Shown here in pieces: positions 34,428 through 43,647 of a DNA stretch of 48,333 nt. The DNA lies in assembly GCA_944381535.1 (NCBI GenBank), contig CALWLN010000208.1:1-48333 (forward strand). The letters run 5' to 3'. Every line of letters starts with the position of its first letter. Within the stretch, counting starts at the first letter, position 1. Position numbers and translations under genes: made by a program. The stretch is from an uncultured Lachnospiraceae bacterium. Its GTDB lineage: Bacteria > Bacillota > Clostridia > Lachnospirales > Lachnospiraceae. Below the pieces are notes generated by a model. That model ran no database searches, had not been told where the DNA came from, and worked only from the letters and a program-made list of their open reading frames with translations.

Positions 34428-35405
34428 CTAAATCCCGTGGTCCAGCAGAAATTCCCGCCAAAGGGGAATATTCTTTGCCTGAATGTGTACGCCGTCTCCG
34501 GTCAGGGCCGGATTCAGCTTTCCGGTGGCCGGATCGTCCATCACCTCGTTGGCGTCTATATAGAAGACGGTTTCATTGTCCGCCAGCTTCTTAAGCTCCT
34601 CATTTCTGGCATTGATTCTCTCATTGTTAATGTAAGTGCCCTCCGCGTCTTTGGCATCGGTCACGTGAATGATCGCCTGCACGAAAATAATGGCATTTGG
34701 CTGAAGCTCACGGATCCTGTCCACCGAACTTTTAAACTGCTCCCCGTAGGTCACTGGCGTCCCCACATCCAGCTCGTTGATCCCCAGCATAATATAGACC
34801 TTACCATATTGTTTTTCCGTCAGCATCTGCTCCAGAGTCCTGCCGTCTATCTCCTGGTCCCAGACATCCCAGATCATAATACCGTTCTTCACGAAGTATT
34901 CCGTTCCTTCCCATCCTGCATAGTCCTGCAAAATACTGGTGCGTGAATCCCCGATAAAGAGCGCGTCTTTCAGGTAATCCATCTCTACCCGGCGGAACTC
35001 TTTCTTGGACTGGGTGCCGTCCCCGGACTGGGTTCCGTCTCCCGGCTGCGTCCCATTTCCCGACTGCGTTCCGTCCGGTTGCTGTGTTCCGTCTCCCGGC
35101 TGTGTTCCGTCTCCCGACTGCGTTCCGTCCGGCTGCTGCGTTCCGTCTCCCGACTGGGTTCCATTCCCCTGCTGGGTCTCGTTTCCCGACTGGGTTTCAT
35201 CCCCCTGCTGAGTTCCGTCCGACTGACCTTCCTGCTCCGCCAACGAGCCATCCGTATCCGTATTCGGTTCTTCTGTCATCTGTTCCTGGGCCTCTTTATC
35301 CTGATATTCCCCGGCCGCCCGGACAATTTTTACAGTTCCGTATACCATTCCCGTGACTAAAATCATCAGGAAAAAGGAATATTTTTTCATCCATTTCATT
35401 TTCAT
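34428..35405 (-). CDS. SGNH/GDSL hydrolase with signal anchor and hexapeptide-repeat linker
   Basis: The protein is 325 residues from the ATG at 35405, which has GGAGGACTGAAG just before it; the longer reading starts inside the MBOAT gene. It has an N-terminal membrane anchor (about residues 6-27), then a long linker of 12 hexapeptides ending in TQ (about 62-133), then a catalytic domain. Seen in the latter: LFIGDSRTSIL (block I Ser), LGINELDVGTP (block III-like) and GDGVHIQ (block V Asp-His). SGNH domains next to MBOAT proteins usually transfer or remove O-acetyl groups on cell-surface polysaccharide. The MBOAT gene ends 12 bases upstream, so they are one unit. Confidence 0.9.
   Translation of the reverse strand: MKMKWMKKYSFFLMILVTGMVYGTVKIVRAAGEYQDKEAQEQMTEEPNTDTDGSLAEQEGQSDGTQQGDETQSGNETQQGNGTQSGDGTQQPDGTQSGDGTQPGDGTQQPDGTQSGNGTQPGDGTQSGDGTQSKKEFRRVEMDYLKDALFIGDSRTSILQDYAGWEGTEYFVKNGIMIWDVWDQEIDGRTLEQMLTEKQYGKVYIMLGINELDVGTPVTYGEQFKSSVDRIRELQPNAIIFVQAIIHVTDAKDAEGTYINNERINARNEELKKLADNETVFYIDANEVMDDPATGKLNPALTGDGVHIQAKNIPLWREFLLDHGI
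35007..35222 (-). repeat. Tandem 18-bp coding repeat (12 units) in the SGNH gene
   Basis: Twelve consecutive 18-bp units encode hexapeptides of form (G/S/P)-(D/N)-(G/E)-T-Q-(Q/S/P), filling 216 bases exactly. Neighbouring units are nearly the same, so copy number could change by slippage while staying in frame. The product is a flexible hydrophilic spacer between membrane anchor and enzyme. Confidence 0.95.
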
Positions 35406-35416
35406 CTTCAGTCCTC

Positions 35417-36769
35417 CTAAAATCCAAAGTACAGGAAGGGATTGCTGGCCGCCGTCGCCATCCGGTACACGCAAATCCAGAACAGCGCCAGAAGCACCAG
35501 CTTCAGCCAAAGGCGCTTATTGTATTTCCGATAAATATTTTCAATGAAGCAGGTGGAGCAGACCGCCGCGATCAGGAAGAAAATTCCATACCGCTTCAAA
35601 GCGTCCAGGGTCACCGCAGGATTGCTGTTCAGATAGGCCATCCCCGGCGCAAACATTTTTTTCAGATAGATACCAATGCCGCTTAGGCTCTCCACGTTGA
35701 AGATGACCCAGCCCACCACTACGATCAGCAGGGTGTATATCCGGCCCAATCCCTTGTGTTTCTCCCAGAAACGGCCCATGATAAATTTCTCAATAATTAG
35801 GAACACAAAATAGTAAATACCCCAGAGGAGAAAGTTTCCGGTGGATCCATGCCACATCCCCGTGAAAATCCACACCACCAGCAGATTCAAAATCGTCCGG
35901 GCCGTTCCCTTCCGGTTTCCGCCCAGAGGAATGTACAGATAATCACGAAACCAGGAACTCAAAGTAATATGCCACCGTCTCCAGAAATCCGTCACGCTGG
36001 TGGCCAGGTAAGGCTGCCTGAAATTCCGGGGAAGGTTGAACCCCAGCATCCGGCCAACCCCGATGGCCATCAGGGAATAGCCGTTGAAATCAAAGTAGAG
36101 CTGAAGGGAAAAGGCAATGGCTCCCATCCAGGCCATGGGCATGGAAATACTCTCGATTCCCACCACCTCAATCTCATGCCAGAGATTGCCCAGAATATTG
36201 GCAATCAGCATTTTATAGGCCAGACCCAGAGTAAAGACCTTAAGCCCCTCCTCCAGTCCCTCCAGATTGACCTTCCGCCGTTTCAGCTGACGTCTCATAT
36301 CCTTGAAGGGCACTATGGGACCCGAAATCAGCTTGGGAAACATGGTCAGGAAAGCGCCCAGGTTGATAAAGTTCCCGGTATATTCCTCCGGTCTCCGGTA
36401 AACGTCTATGGCATAGGCCGCAATCTGGAAGGTGTAAAAGCTGATACCCAGGGGCAGTGATACCTCCCACTCCGGAAATATCATATTGACATATTTAAAA
36501 AAGAACAGAGTGGAAAAATCATACACCAGCATACAGGCCAGCAATCCCCGCCGGACGCTGTCGCGCCTCCCCTGCATGAGGCTTGTAAGTACATAGTGCA
36601 GCACCAGGGAAAGTATGATCAGGAAAAACCATCTCTTCTCCCCGGTAAAATAAAACCACAGACTGCCCAGAAGCAACACCAGATTTCGGAACCTGGCCGG
36701 CGTCAGAAAATATATCAGCAAAAATATAGGTAAAAACAGAAAAATAAATTCTTCACTGGAAAATAACAT
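35417..36769 (-). CDS. MBOAT family O-acyltransferase (AlgI/DltB-like)
   Basis: The 450-residue membrane protein has about ten hydrophobic segments. Seen: SLPLGISFYTFQIAAYAIDVYR near residue 100, FPKLISGPIVPFKDM near 140, FWRRWHITLSSWFRDYLYIPLGGNR near 258, and VWIFTGMWHGS near 303 with the conserved catalytic His. This is the AlgI pattern, moving acyl (usually acetyl) groups across the membrane to an extracytoplasmic polysaccharide. The SGNH protein encoded 11 bases downstream is the expected partner. It could modify capsule, teichoic acid or peptidoglycan. Confidence 0.94.
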   Translation of the reverse strand: MLFSSEEFIFLFLPIFLLIYFLTPARFRNLVLLLGSLWFYFTGEKRWFFLIILSLVLHYVLTSLMQGRRDSVRRGLLACMLVYDFSTLFFFKYVNMIFPEWEVSLPLGISFYTFQIAAYAIDVYRRPEEYTGNFINLGAFLTMFPKLISGPIVPFKDMRRQLKRRKVNLEGLEEGLKVFTLGLAYKMLIANILGNLWHEIEVVGIESISMPMAWMGAIAFSLQLYFDFNGYSLMAIGVGRMLGFNLPRNFRQPYLATSVTDFWRRWHITLSSWFRDYLYIPLGGNRKGTARTILNLLVVWIFTGMWHGSTGNFLLWGIYYFVFLIIEKFIMGRFWEKHKGLGRIYTLLIVVVGWVIFNVESLSGIGIYLKKMFAPGMAYLNSNPAVTLDALKRYGIFFLIAAVCSTCFIENIYRKYNKRLWLKLVLLALFWICVYRMATAASNPFLYFGF

Positions 36770-36894
36770 CTTTCGTATCCCTTCTATAACAACAAAGAGC
36801 TCACTTTCTCCGCTCCCTTGCTTTCCTTTCTTTTTTATTCTATCATGTTAGACGCGGAAATAAAGAAAAATGTTGTTACAAAAAGTTTAAGTTT

Positions 36895-37473
36895 TTATTT
36901 ATTTTCGATATAAATTTTTCCGTCCCCGGTCCATTGCCCTTGAATACACTCCCCGTTCTTTATCTGCCAGTCAAAATATCCCCTTTGAGGCTCCCCGAAT
37001 GCCTCCAGAATGGCCATAATGGTGCCACCGTGGACACATAAGGCCATCGCCCGGATTCCTATGGTCTCTGCCTCCCACACCGCTCTTAAAAATCCCCGCC
37101 GGCACCGCTCCTTAAATGCCCTGACGGGCTCTCCACCCGGAAAATCATAAGTTCCGCCGCTGTCGATAAAGGCCTGATACGCGGGATTGCCGTTCAGCTC
37201 CGCATAATTCTTATATTCAAAGGCTCCGAAATCCATCTCCCGAAGGTCCTCCTCTATCCGAAGGGGAACATCCGGATACAGAGCTTGGGCCGTCTGCCGG
37301 CAGCGAAGCATGGGGCTTGATACCACCAGCTCCACGGCGGGCATACGCGTCCCGGCCAGGTATTCCAGGCTTTCGGGCAGCAGCGGCTCGTCGGTGCGGC
37401 CCACGTAACGCCCATCCCTGTTTCCCGCTGTTTTCCCATGACGCACAAAATAAAGCTCCATCACATTCCTCAT
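36895..37473 (-). CDS. Histidine phosphatase family protein (phosphoglycerate mutase-like)
   Basis: The protein is about 192 residues from the ATG at 37473, which overlaps the SbcC stop as ATGA; an ATG four codons later (37461) is also possible. Seen: LYFVRHGKTAGNRDGRYVGRTDEPL at the N-terminus with the phospho-accepting His in RHG, SSPMLRCRQTAQALYP near 50 with the second phosphate Arg, MDFGAFEYKNYAEL near 85 with the acid Glu-type region, and ALCVHGGTIMAIL near 147 with the second His. CobC-like alpha-ribazole phosphatase or a general sugar phosphatase are both possible. It is last in the SbcDC operon. Confidence 0.9.
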   Translation of the reverse strand: MRNVMELYFVRHGKTAGNRDGRYVGRTDEPLLPESLEYLAGTRMPAVELVVSSPMLRCRQTAQALYPDVPLRIEEDLREMDFGAFEYKNYAELNGNPAYQAFIDSGGTYDFPGGEPVRAFKERCRRGFLRAVWEAETIGIRAMALCVHGGTIMAILEAFGEPQRGYFDWQIKNGECIQGQWTGDGKIYIENK

Positions 37474-40382
37474 CCTTCCGTCTGCCATGCGGCATGACTT
37501 CCCTTGTCATTTTTTGTTATGACAAGCTTCACATCCATCTGCTCCTTCATCTCCGTAACATGGGAAATAATTCCCACCAGCCTGGTCTCCCCCGCCAGCT
37601 CCTGTAAAATGCGGATGGCGTTCTCCCGGGACTCCTCGTCCAGAGAGCCGAAGCCCTCGTCGATAAACATGGTGTCCAAACGCACCCGGCCTGCGGATTT
37701 GCGGATCACATCCGCCATGCCAAGGGCCATGGACAGGGCTGCCAGAAAAGACTCTCCGCCGGACAGTGTCTTTACATCCCGCGCCTTATCCGTCACCAGA
37801 TCATACACATCCAGGTCCAGCCCGGCCTCTCCCTGTTTTGCCAGCTGAGCAAGATCCCGGCACTGAAGCAGAAACCGTCCCCCGCTCATTTTCACCAGCC
37901 TGCGATTAGCTTCCCCAATAATCCGCTGAAAATACCGGCGCTGCACATAGGTCTGTAGGTCCAGATGGGCCTGCTTTAAGAGATTACCGTTGGCAGTCCG
38001 GGACAAGGTCTCTACAATCTCATAGGTTTTCTTTAAGCTTTCCCGTTCCCGGTAGAGGTCCGCAAGCTTTGCGGCCGCCCGGCTGTTACCGGTTTTGACG
38101 GAAAGCAGGGAGAGTTTTTGCTCCTGAAGGGCGCTTAATTCCTCCCGGCCCTTCTGCTCCTGCTGCCGCAGCAGAGCCGTATCCACGGGCTCTTTTCCCG
38201 CCAGGCTTTTTTCCAGTTCCGCAAGATTCTTCTTCTGTTCCTCCAGCGCCCCGTCGCCCTTGTCCATCTGCTGGCGCAGGGTCCGGATGGTCTCCTGCAC
38301 CCGGCCCTGTTTTTCCTCAAACTGGCTTTTTTCTTTCTGAAGCTTATCGATCACCTCCCTGAGGGCCTCCCGGGATGGGTAGGTCAGAGTTTCCTCCAGC
38401 TCCTTTAAGGATTGCAGGGCCTTCTCATAAGCCAGAGCTTCTTCGTAGCTCCTGGCGCTGAGCGTTTCCTTCTGCTGTAAAATTTCGGCGTAGCGCTGCT
38501 CTGCCTGCTCCAGCTGCCGGGCCTGGGTTTCATATTGCCGCTGGCCTTGCTCCAGCGTTTCCCGCCGGGCCGACAGCTTTTCCAACTGCTGCCTGCACTC
38601 CAAAACAGCCTGCTCCAAAAACTTCTGCGGTACAAAAGCCCCCGGCTGCTCCCGCAGGAAACTCTCCCCGAACAGCCGTTTCCCATTACTTAAAAACACC
38701 TGGATTTCTCCCTCCAGCCGGCTGTTTTGCTTTTGAAACCGTTCCCGCTCTTTGTCCAGAGCCGCCTGGGCCTGGTCCCGGATTTCCCGGGCCTCTTCCA
38801 CCTGGCTCTGGGTCACGGCCTCCCCAGACAGCTCCGCCTTCCTGGGATGGCGCAGCGAACCACAGACCGGGCAGGGGCTTCCCTCCGCAAGTCCGCTGGC
38901 CATAAGTCCCGCCTGGGCCTCGATAAAGCGGCGGTTCTGCCTCTCATATTCCCGGCTTTGCTCCTCAAACCGCGTCAAAGCCTCCGCCACCTGATGCCGC
39001 AGGGTCTGAATCTCCCGTCTCTTTTGCCCGATGGCCTCTCCCCGGTCCCGCAGTTCCAGAAGTTCCACCTCCCGCTGCCGGACGTCCTTTTCCTGCGCAA
39101 GGAGCAGGGGAAGCTGTTCCAGCTGGGGCTGCAGTTCCTTCTGGCTGGCCTTAAGGTCCTCCACCTGCTTTTTTAACTCCGCCTCCTGCCGCTGCTGCCG
39201 GGCCAGATCCCTGGCAGCCTGGATTTTTGCCTTCTCCAATTGTCCGGTCCGGGCCTTCCGCTGCTCGTAGGTATCATATTTGGGCGCCAGATTCTGGGCC
39301 TGGGCAAGTTCCTGCTCCAGCTGGGGAAGCCGTATGCGCCCGGCCGAAAGGAGCTGCTCCTGATAACCGTTCCATTCCTCAAGCTTTTTGATAAGGTCTC
39401 TCCGCTTCTGCTCTATGGTCTCGATGGAAGCCTTTGTCTCCGCAAGCTGCTGGAACTGTCCGTTGATTTCCTTTGCCCGGGACAGGGCGACCTTCACCCG
39501 GTCCTGTTCCTCCGTGACCCTGGCCTCCTGCTCCTTCAACGTTTCTTCCTGTTCTTCCAGAAAGGCCTCCATCTGACGAAGCAGCCCGAAAATTTCCTCC
39601 TTCCCGGTCTCCACCCGGCCGACAGCCTCCTGCCAGGCCTCCTTCCATCCGGCCATCTCCTGAGGGGTAATTTCCCCGTCTTCTTCTCGGGACTTCCCCT
39701 TCTCCGGCCAAATTTCCTCCGGGCAGACCACGCCCTTCAGCTCGTGGTTCATGAGCATGAGGTTGTCCCCAAGACTAACATACAATTCCTTGCTCTGTTC
39801 CTTCAACCGGTTCTGTATCTGCCAATACACCTTTGTATCAAAAATCCGGGCAAAAATTTCCTTCCGTTCCCTGGAGGGCGCATGGAGAAGTTTCAGAAAA
39901 TCTCCCTGGGCAATCATGGAAATCTGGGTAAACTGGTTCACATCCACCCCCAGGATCTCCTTGATCTTCTCGTTGGTCTCCCTGCTTTTTCCCGGAAATA
40001 CCGTGCCGTCCGGCAGGGTCAGCTCCACCGCCGCAGCCTCCGTTGTGTAGGTATATTCCCCGTCCTTGTTTTTCCGCTTGCTTAAGCGCTGATAGCTGGG
40101 ACCTCGCCGCACGGTATACTGCTGTCCCCCGTAGGAAAAGGTCAGTTCCACATAGGTGGGAACCTCCTCCCCCGCAAATTGGCTGCGCATCATGTCCCCT
40201 TCCCGCTTTCCGCCGCTGGTCTCGTCAAAGAGGGCGTAGGTGATGGCGTCAAACACCGTAGTCTTTCCCGCCCCGGTATCCCCGGTGATGAGAAAAATTC
40301 CCCGGTTTACATATGTAAAATCAATCTCGCAAAGACCGCCGTAGGAACCAAAGGCGGACATAACAAGTTTTACAGGCTTCAT
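37470..40382 (-). CDS. sbcC: Exonuclease subunit SbcC
   Basis: The 970-residue SMC-like ATPase of the SbcCD nuclease resects and trims DNA ends and hairpins. Seen: Walker A GDTGAGKTTVFDAITYALFD near residue 35, two long coiled-coil arms (about 185-480 and 530-800, very rich in Glu/Gln/Lys), a zinc hook SPCPVCGSLRHP between them near 500 (CxxC), the signature TLSGGESFLAALSMALG near 865 and Walker B DTMFIDEGFGSLDEES near 900. The gene overlaps sbcD by 4 bases and the phosphatase gene by 4 bases. Confidence 0.97.
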   Translation of the reverse strand: MKPVKLVMSAFGSYGGLCEIDFTYVNRGIFLITGDTGAGKTTVFDAITYALFDETSGGKREGDMMRSQFAGEEVPTYVELTFSYGGQQYTVRRGPSYQRLSKRKNKDGEYTYTTEAAAVELTLPDGTVFPGKSRETNEKIKEILGVDVNQFTQISMIAQGDFLKLLHAPSRERKEIFARIFDTKVYWQIQNRLKEQSKELYVSLGDNLMLMNHELKGVVCPEEIWPEKGKSREEDGEITPQEMAGWKEAWQEAVGRVETGKEEIFGLLRQMEAFLEEQEETLKEQEARVTEEQDRVKVALSRAKEINGQFQQLAETKASIETIEQKRRDLIKKLEEWNGYQEQLLSAGRIRLPQLEQELAQAQNLAPKYDTYEQRKARTGQLEKAKIQAARDLARQQRQEAELKKQVEDLKASQKELQPQLEQLPLLLAQEKDVRQREVELLELRDRGEAIGQKRREIQTLRHQVAEALTRFEEQSREYERQNRRFIEAQAGLMASGLAEGSPCPVCGSLRHPRKAELSGEAVTQSQVEEAREIRDQAQAALDKERERFQKQNSRLEGEIQVFLSNGKRLFGESFLREQPGAFVPQKFLEQAVLECRQQLEKLSARRETLEQGQRQYETQARQLEQAEQRYAEILQQKETLSARSYEEALAYEKALQSLKELEETLTYPSREALREVIDKLQKEKSQFEEKQGRVQETIRTLRQQMDKGDGALEEQKKNLAELEKSLAGKEPVDTALLRQQEQKGREELSALQEQKLSLLSVKTGNSRAAAKLADLYRERESLKKTYEIVETLSRTANGNLLKQAHLDLQTYVQRRYFQRIIGEANRRLVKMSGGRFLLQCRDLAQLAKQGEAGLDLDVYDLVTDKARDVKTLSGGESFLAALSMALGMADVIRKSAGRVRLDTMFIDEGFGSLDEESRENAIRILQELAGETRLVGIISHVTEMKEQMDVKLVITKNDKGSHAAWQTEG

Positions 40383-41578
40383 TTCTCCACCTCCCAGGAA
40401 ACTGGCATCCGGTTATCTTCTTCCTCCGCATTCAGCAGTTTCTCCATCCAGGCTTCCTCCTCCGGGCTCATGGGCTGCCCCCGCATTTCCTGATAAAAGG
40501 CGGCAAACACCTCCATGGGGCTTCGGATTTCTTCCTCCGTCCCGGAAAATTCCGAAAGGGCTCTGGTCCGCTGATTGTCCACCTTAAGCTCCAGAATGAA
40601 ATCGTATTTTTCCTCCAGCTGCTCCATGGGATGATAGGGCTCCTTCTCGTCGGTGATGGTGACAGAGAGGAAATCGTGGCAGTTCTCCGGAGTGGCCCGC
40701 TTTAAAATCTCAGACAGCAGCCCCCTTTCCCGGCGAACCTCCTGTATCGGAATCAGAGGTATGGTCTCAATCTCAGGGGCGGTTCCCTTTTCCTTTAAAG
40801 TCACCATGGTGATGGATTTTTCATGGTGCTCCTCGCTGACAGAATATTTTAACGGCGTGCCGCAATAGCGGATGTGGGAATCCTTTACCTTCTGGGGACC
40901 ATGAATATGCCCCAGAGCCACATAGTCAAAATGCTCCACCAAAGATACATCCACGCTGTCTATTCCGCCCACCTGAATGCCCCGCTGCTCGGAATCACAA
41001 AGTTCCGGCTGCCTGCCGCCGTTTACATAAAACTGATGAGAGAGCAGGACGTTCCGCCCGGGCAGCTCCCTGTCCAGACCGTCCCGGGCCAAAATTGCCT
41101 CCACCGCGCTCTGGTAATCCGTAATCCGCCCTTCCTCAAACAGGTGGCGCACATAGCCGGGCTTTAAAAAAGGAAGCAGGTAAAAATCTACACTGCCCCA
41201 TTCATCCGTCAACGTCACCTTCTTTATATGCTCCCCAGGTCCCTGAGGCGGCAGCACTGACAGGTAAATCTGGTTCCGCTCCAGAAAGGTCCTGGCATAA
41301 GCCAGCCGCTGGGGGCTGTCATGGTTGCCTGCGATCATCAGCACCGGTATCCGGGGATTCAGACCTGCCAGATCATTTAAAAACCCATCAAAAATAGTGT
41401 ACGCCTCCCCGGAGGGACTGGATTTGTCAAAAATATCGCCGCAGATCAGAATAGCGTCCGGCCGGTATTCTTCCACCCGCTCCACGATCTGTTTCAGAAC
41501 GGCCCGCTGATTCCCGGCAAGACTATAATAACGAAGCTGTTTTCCGATATGCAAATCGGAGATATGAAAGAATCTCAA
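40379..41578 (-). CDS. sbcD: Exonuclease subunit SbcD
   Basis: The 399-residue calcineurin-like phosphoesterase, with SbcC, forms the SbcCD nuclease. Seen: FFHISDLHIGKQL at the N-terminus (DLH metal motif), ILICGDIFDKSSPS near 45 (GD), IAGNHDSPQ near 83 (GNHD), NVLLSHQFYVNGG near 175 (SH) and VALGHIHGPQKV near 215 (GHxH). The C-terminal third is the capping and SbcC-binding part. Overlaps of 4 bases on both sides show coupled translation with sbcC and the patatin gene. Confidence 0.97.
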   Translation of the reverse strand: MRFFHISDLHIGKQLRYYSLAGNQRAVLKQIVERVEEYRPDAILICGDIFDKSSPSGEAYTIFDGFLNDLAGLNPRIPVLMIAGNHDSPQRLAYARTFLERNQIYLSVLPPQGPGEHIKKVTLTDEWGSVDFYLLPFLKPGYVRHLFEEGRITDYQSAVEAILARDGLDRELPGRNVLLSHQFYVNGGRQPELCDSEQRGIQVGGIDSVDVSLVEHFDYVALGHIHGPQKVKDSHIRYCGTPLKYSVSEEHHEKSITMVTLKEKGTAPEIETIPLIPIQEVRRERGLLSEILKRATPENCHDFLSVTITDEKEPYHPMEQLEEKYDFILELKVDNQRTRALSEFSGTEEEIRSPMEVFAAFYQEMRGQPMSPEEEAWMEKLLNAEEEDNRMPVSWEVEK

Positions 41579-42432
41579 TGGGTATCCTCCAAATATTTTT
41601 TCAGGTCTGCCATCCGCTCCTTTGCCTGACGGTAGCCTTCTTCATAAAGAGCCGTCAGCCTGTCCGCCCGGGACTCTGTTCTGCCCACGCCCAGAGTAGT
41701 CTTTGGCGCAATGACAAATACCTCTCCCCGCTTCTCCGCCTCATACAGCTCCTTCCTGCAGCGGTTGTAGTTCTCCGGCCGGTTCTTAAGGGCCTCTCCC
41801 ACCTTGGGATATTTCCGGTAAAGTCTTCCGGAAAGCTCGCCGCCCCGCTCCTGCTTCTTCACATAGTCCCGCTCCCGGGTGAGAATGACGATATTCTTGT
41901 CACACCCCTCCTTCATGGCCTGCTTGTAGGGCACGGAATCCGTAAGCCCGCCGTCCAGATAATAGCGGTTTCCTATCTTTACCGGTTGGAAAAGAATGGG
42001 CAGAGCGCAGCTTGCCACGATCACCTCCGACTTCAAATCCCGCCTTGGCACCTCCAGATATTCCGCCTTCCCGGTGTGAATGTTGGTGACCACAGCCACC
42101 ACCTTTCCGGGAAAGCGCTCAAATTCATCATAATCAAAGGGAAGCAGTTTATTTGGAATCTCGTCGAACACAAAGGAGATGTTGTAAAAGCTCCGGTTCT
42201 TCCGGTTCAGCAAATGCCGGGCCCCCATGTAGCGCTTGTCCGGCATGTATTTTTGTATCAATTCAAGATTCCTGCCCTTCTGCTTTGACAGGTAGGAAAT
42301 GCCGTAGGCAATTCCGGCGGAGACGCCGATGAAATAGTCCGGCATGATATTTTCTTCTAAAAACGCGTCGGTGACGCCGCAGCTGAATACGGTTCTGCTG
42401 GCGCCGCCCTCCATGGTGATTCCTAATTTCAT
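41575..42432 (-). CDS. Patatin-like phospholipase family protein
   Basis: The 285-residue protein has the patatin hydrolase pattern: EGGASRTVFSCGVTDAFLEE at the N-terminus (oxyanion region), IGVSAGIAYGISYLS near 37 (GxSxG nucleophile Ser) and LDGGLTDSVPYKQA near 160 (DG/A dyad Asp). It is a lipid acyl hydrolase acting near the membrane; the closest known type is YjjU. It is joined by 4-base overlaps to the nuclease remnant upstream and sbcD downstream, which is an unusual company for a lipase. Confidence 0.92.
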   Translation of the reverse strand: MKLGITMEGGASRTVFSCGVTDAFLEENIMPDYFIGVSAGIAYGISYLSKQKGRNLELIQKYMPDKRYMGARHLLNRKNRSFYNISFVFDEIPNKLLPFDYDEFERFPGKVVAVVTNIHTGKAEYLEVPRRDLKSEVIVASCALPILFQPVKIGNRYYLDGGLTDSVPYKQAMKEGCDKNIVILTRERDYVKKQERGGELSGRLYRKYPKVGEALKNRPENYNRCRKELYEAEKRGEVFVIAPKTTLGVGRTESRADRLTALYEEGYRQAKERMADLKKYLEDTH

Positions 42433-43149
42433 TGATTATCCTTCCTTCCGAGTAGTGTTCTTACAAGCTCCTTCACATGCTCCGGCGTTTCCTCTAACGC
42501 CTCCGCTATCTCCTCCACAGACTGGCCCTTGGCAAGCTTCTTTTGAATCTGCTCCATCAGCTTTCTCTCCCTGCCCAGGGAGATCCCTACTTTCTTTCCA
42601 AGCACGATTCCTTCTTCTTTTCCCTCCTGCCAAACATACTCTTCCCTGGCCATCTGATCTCGCTTTTCTTTTAACCGTGCCTCGTAACGCAGCCGGAACC
42701 GTCTGCTTAAACTCATAACCTTTACCTCTCTGATTGCCTCTAATAATCCCGGGTCAAACCTTGTGGTTCTCTTCATCCTTCGTCAAATTGAAATCCAGTA
42801 TGCTGATATTGATACAGCGCTTCAGCTTGCCATAGTCCTCTCCCTGGCGCAGGTCCTCCACATACATTTTCGCCAGGTAAAACAAACATCTGCGGTCCCA
42901 ACCCGCATAGCGGACAAGCTGCATTTCAATATTGATGCTCGTATCATCATTTAGCTCCACAAGCACATCCACGATTCCCAACTTCTGCTTCCGGTAGCGC
43001 CTTCTAAGAAAGGTGTTCATCAGCCGTACCGAGCGGATTTCCTCCACCTGAATTCCTGTCACCACACTGATAAAGTGCTTACGGACCACCTCGTTGTCCA
43101 TCAGATTCTTTATTGCCTCGTCTTCTTTCGGCAATATGATTCTTCCCAT
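42429..43149 (-). pseudogene. Rpn/PD-(D/E)XK nuclease family transposase-like gene, internally deleted
   Basis: The first frame (43149 to 42754) reads as the N-terminal half of the PD-(D/E)XK nuclease family transposase/Rpn proteins: NLMDNEVVRKHFISVVTG, IVDVLVELNDDTSINIEMQLV (nuclease core with Asp and ExQ) and RRCLFYLAKMYVEDL. It stops just after ISILDFNLTKDEENHKV. The second frame (42776 to 42429) reads as the family's C-terminal tail: PGLLEAIREVKVMSLSRR and a Lys/Glu-rich helix ending EHVKELVRTLL. The middle part expected between them (roughly 90-100 residues) is absent and the halves meet out of frame. The tail frame overlaps the patatin start by 4 bases. GGAGG about 10 bases before 43149 favours that start over 43248. 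Confidence 0.75.
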
Positions 43150-43294
43150 GTCCGACATTCCTCCTTCTTCCTGTTTGGGGAATGCCGGTATTTGGCCTTC
43201 GCATATTTCTCTGCCAACATTATACCGTATTCCCATCCTGTTCTTCAATATCTTTTAATTAAATTTGAAAATAACGCGAAAACTGCGAACTTCG

Positions 43295-43316
43295 ATACGG
43301 CAAAGCTTTGCCGTAT
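43295..43316. repeat. Perfect 22-bp palindrome
   Basis: ATACGGCAAAG is followed directly by its exact reverse complement with no spacer. It could be a protein-binding site or the remains of a mobile-element end; no neighbour says which. Confidence 0.85.
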
Positions 43317-43460
43317 AATTGACGATTCGATTTTTCTCCGCTGCCGATGAGCAACTGACACGGAAATTGTATCACAAAAATTTTCTTTTGACAAGAATTC
43401 TTTTGAATTCTGGACACTTGTGATTCCTTTTTTAAGGAATACAAATACAAGCTTTAAAAA

Positions 43461-43619
43461 TTGTGTGAAAGATTATATACTAAGAGGGGAAAAGAAATTG
43501 CATATCAAAGAAAGCAAACTGCGCAGAATTTTTACGAAGCATTGTTGGCAGAAGTCAATAGCAGTCATTCCACTTTAGATAAAGTTTTGAGAAAAACAGG
43601 AATAGAAATTCCCGTTTAA
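43461..43619 (+). pseudogene. Short open frame, probable C-terminal fragment of an unknown gene
   Basis: The frame is open for 52 codons after a stop, with no ATG. It contains KRGKEIAYQRKQTAQNFY, then EALLAEVNSSHSTLDKVLRK and ends TGIEIPV. The regular helix-like pattern looks like true coding sequence, but I do not recognise a family. It lies 28 bases before the GNAT gene and is probably the tail of a gene lost upstream. Confidence 0.35.
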
Positions 43620-43647
43620 AATTATTGATTGAAATTGGAGATGTCCT

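Larger units (their letters stand above)
43249..43647. other. AT-rich gap with palindromes and a gene fragment
   Basis: This 399-base stretch has no full gene. It holds a perfect 22-bp palindrome (43295-43316), small hairpins AGAATTC-TTTT-GAATTCT near 43401-43418 and ATTCCTT-TTTT-AAGGAAT near 43424-43441, and a 52-codon open frame listed separately. It is much richer in A+T than the flanking genes, as is the GNAT gene after it, suggesting acquired DNA. Confidence 0.6.

Noticed and set aside
35007-35222. Possible CRISPR-like array
   Set aside because: The 18-bp units are contiguous with no spacers and stay in frame within a protein linker.
39240-40085. 281-codon plus-strand open frame opposite sbcC
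   Set aside because: It lies wholly within sbcC on the other strand, is very Leu-rich, and has no recognisable motif; a by-product of GC-rich Glu/Gln codons.
42754-43248. Two separate small genes in place of one broken nuclease gene
   Set aside because: The two frames match the two ends of one family and overlap only by a few bases at the break.
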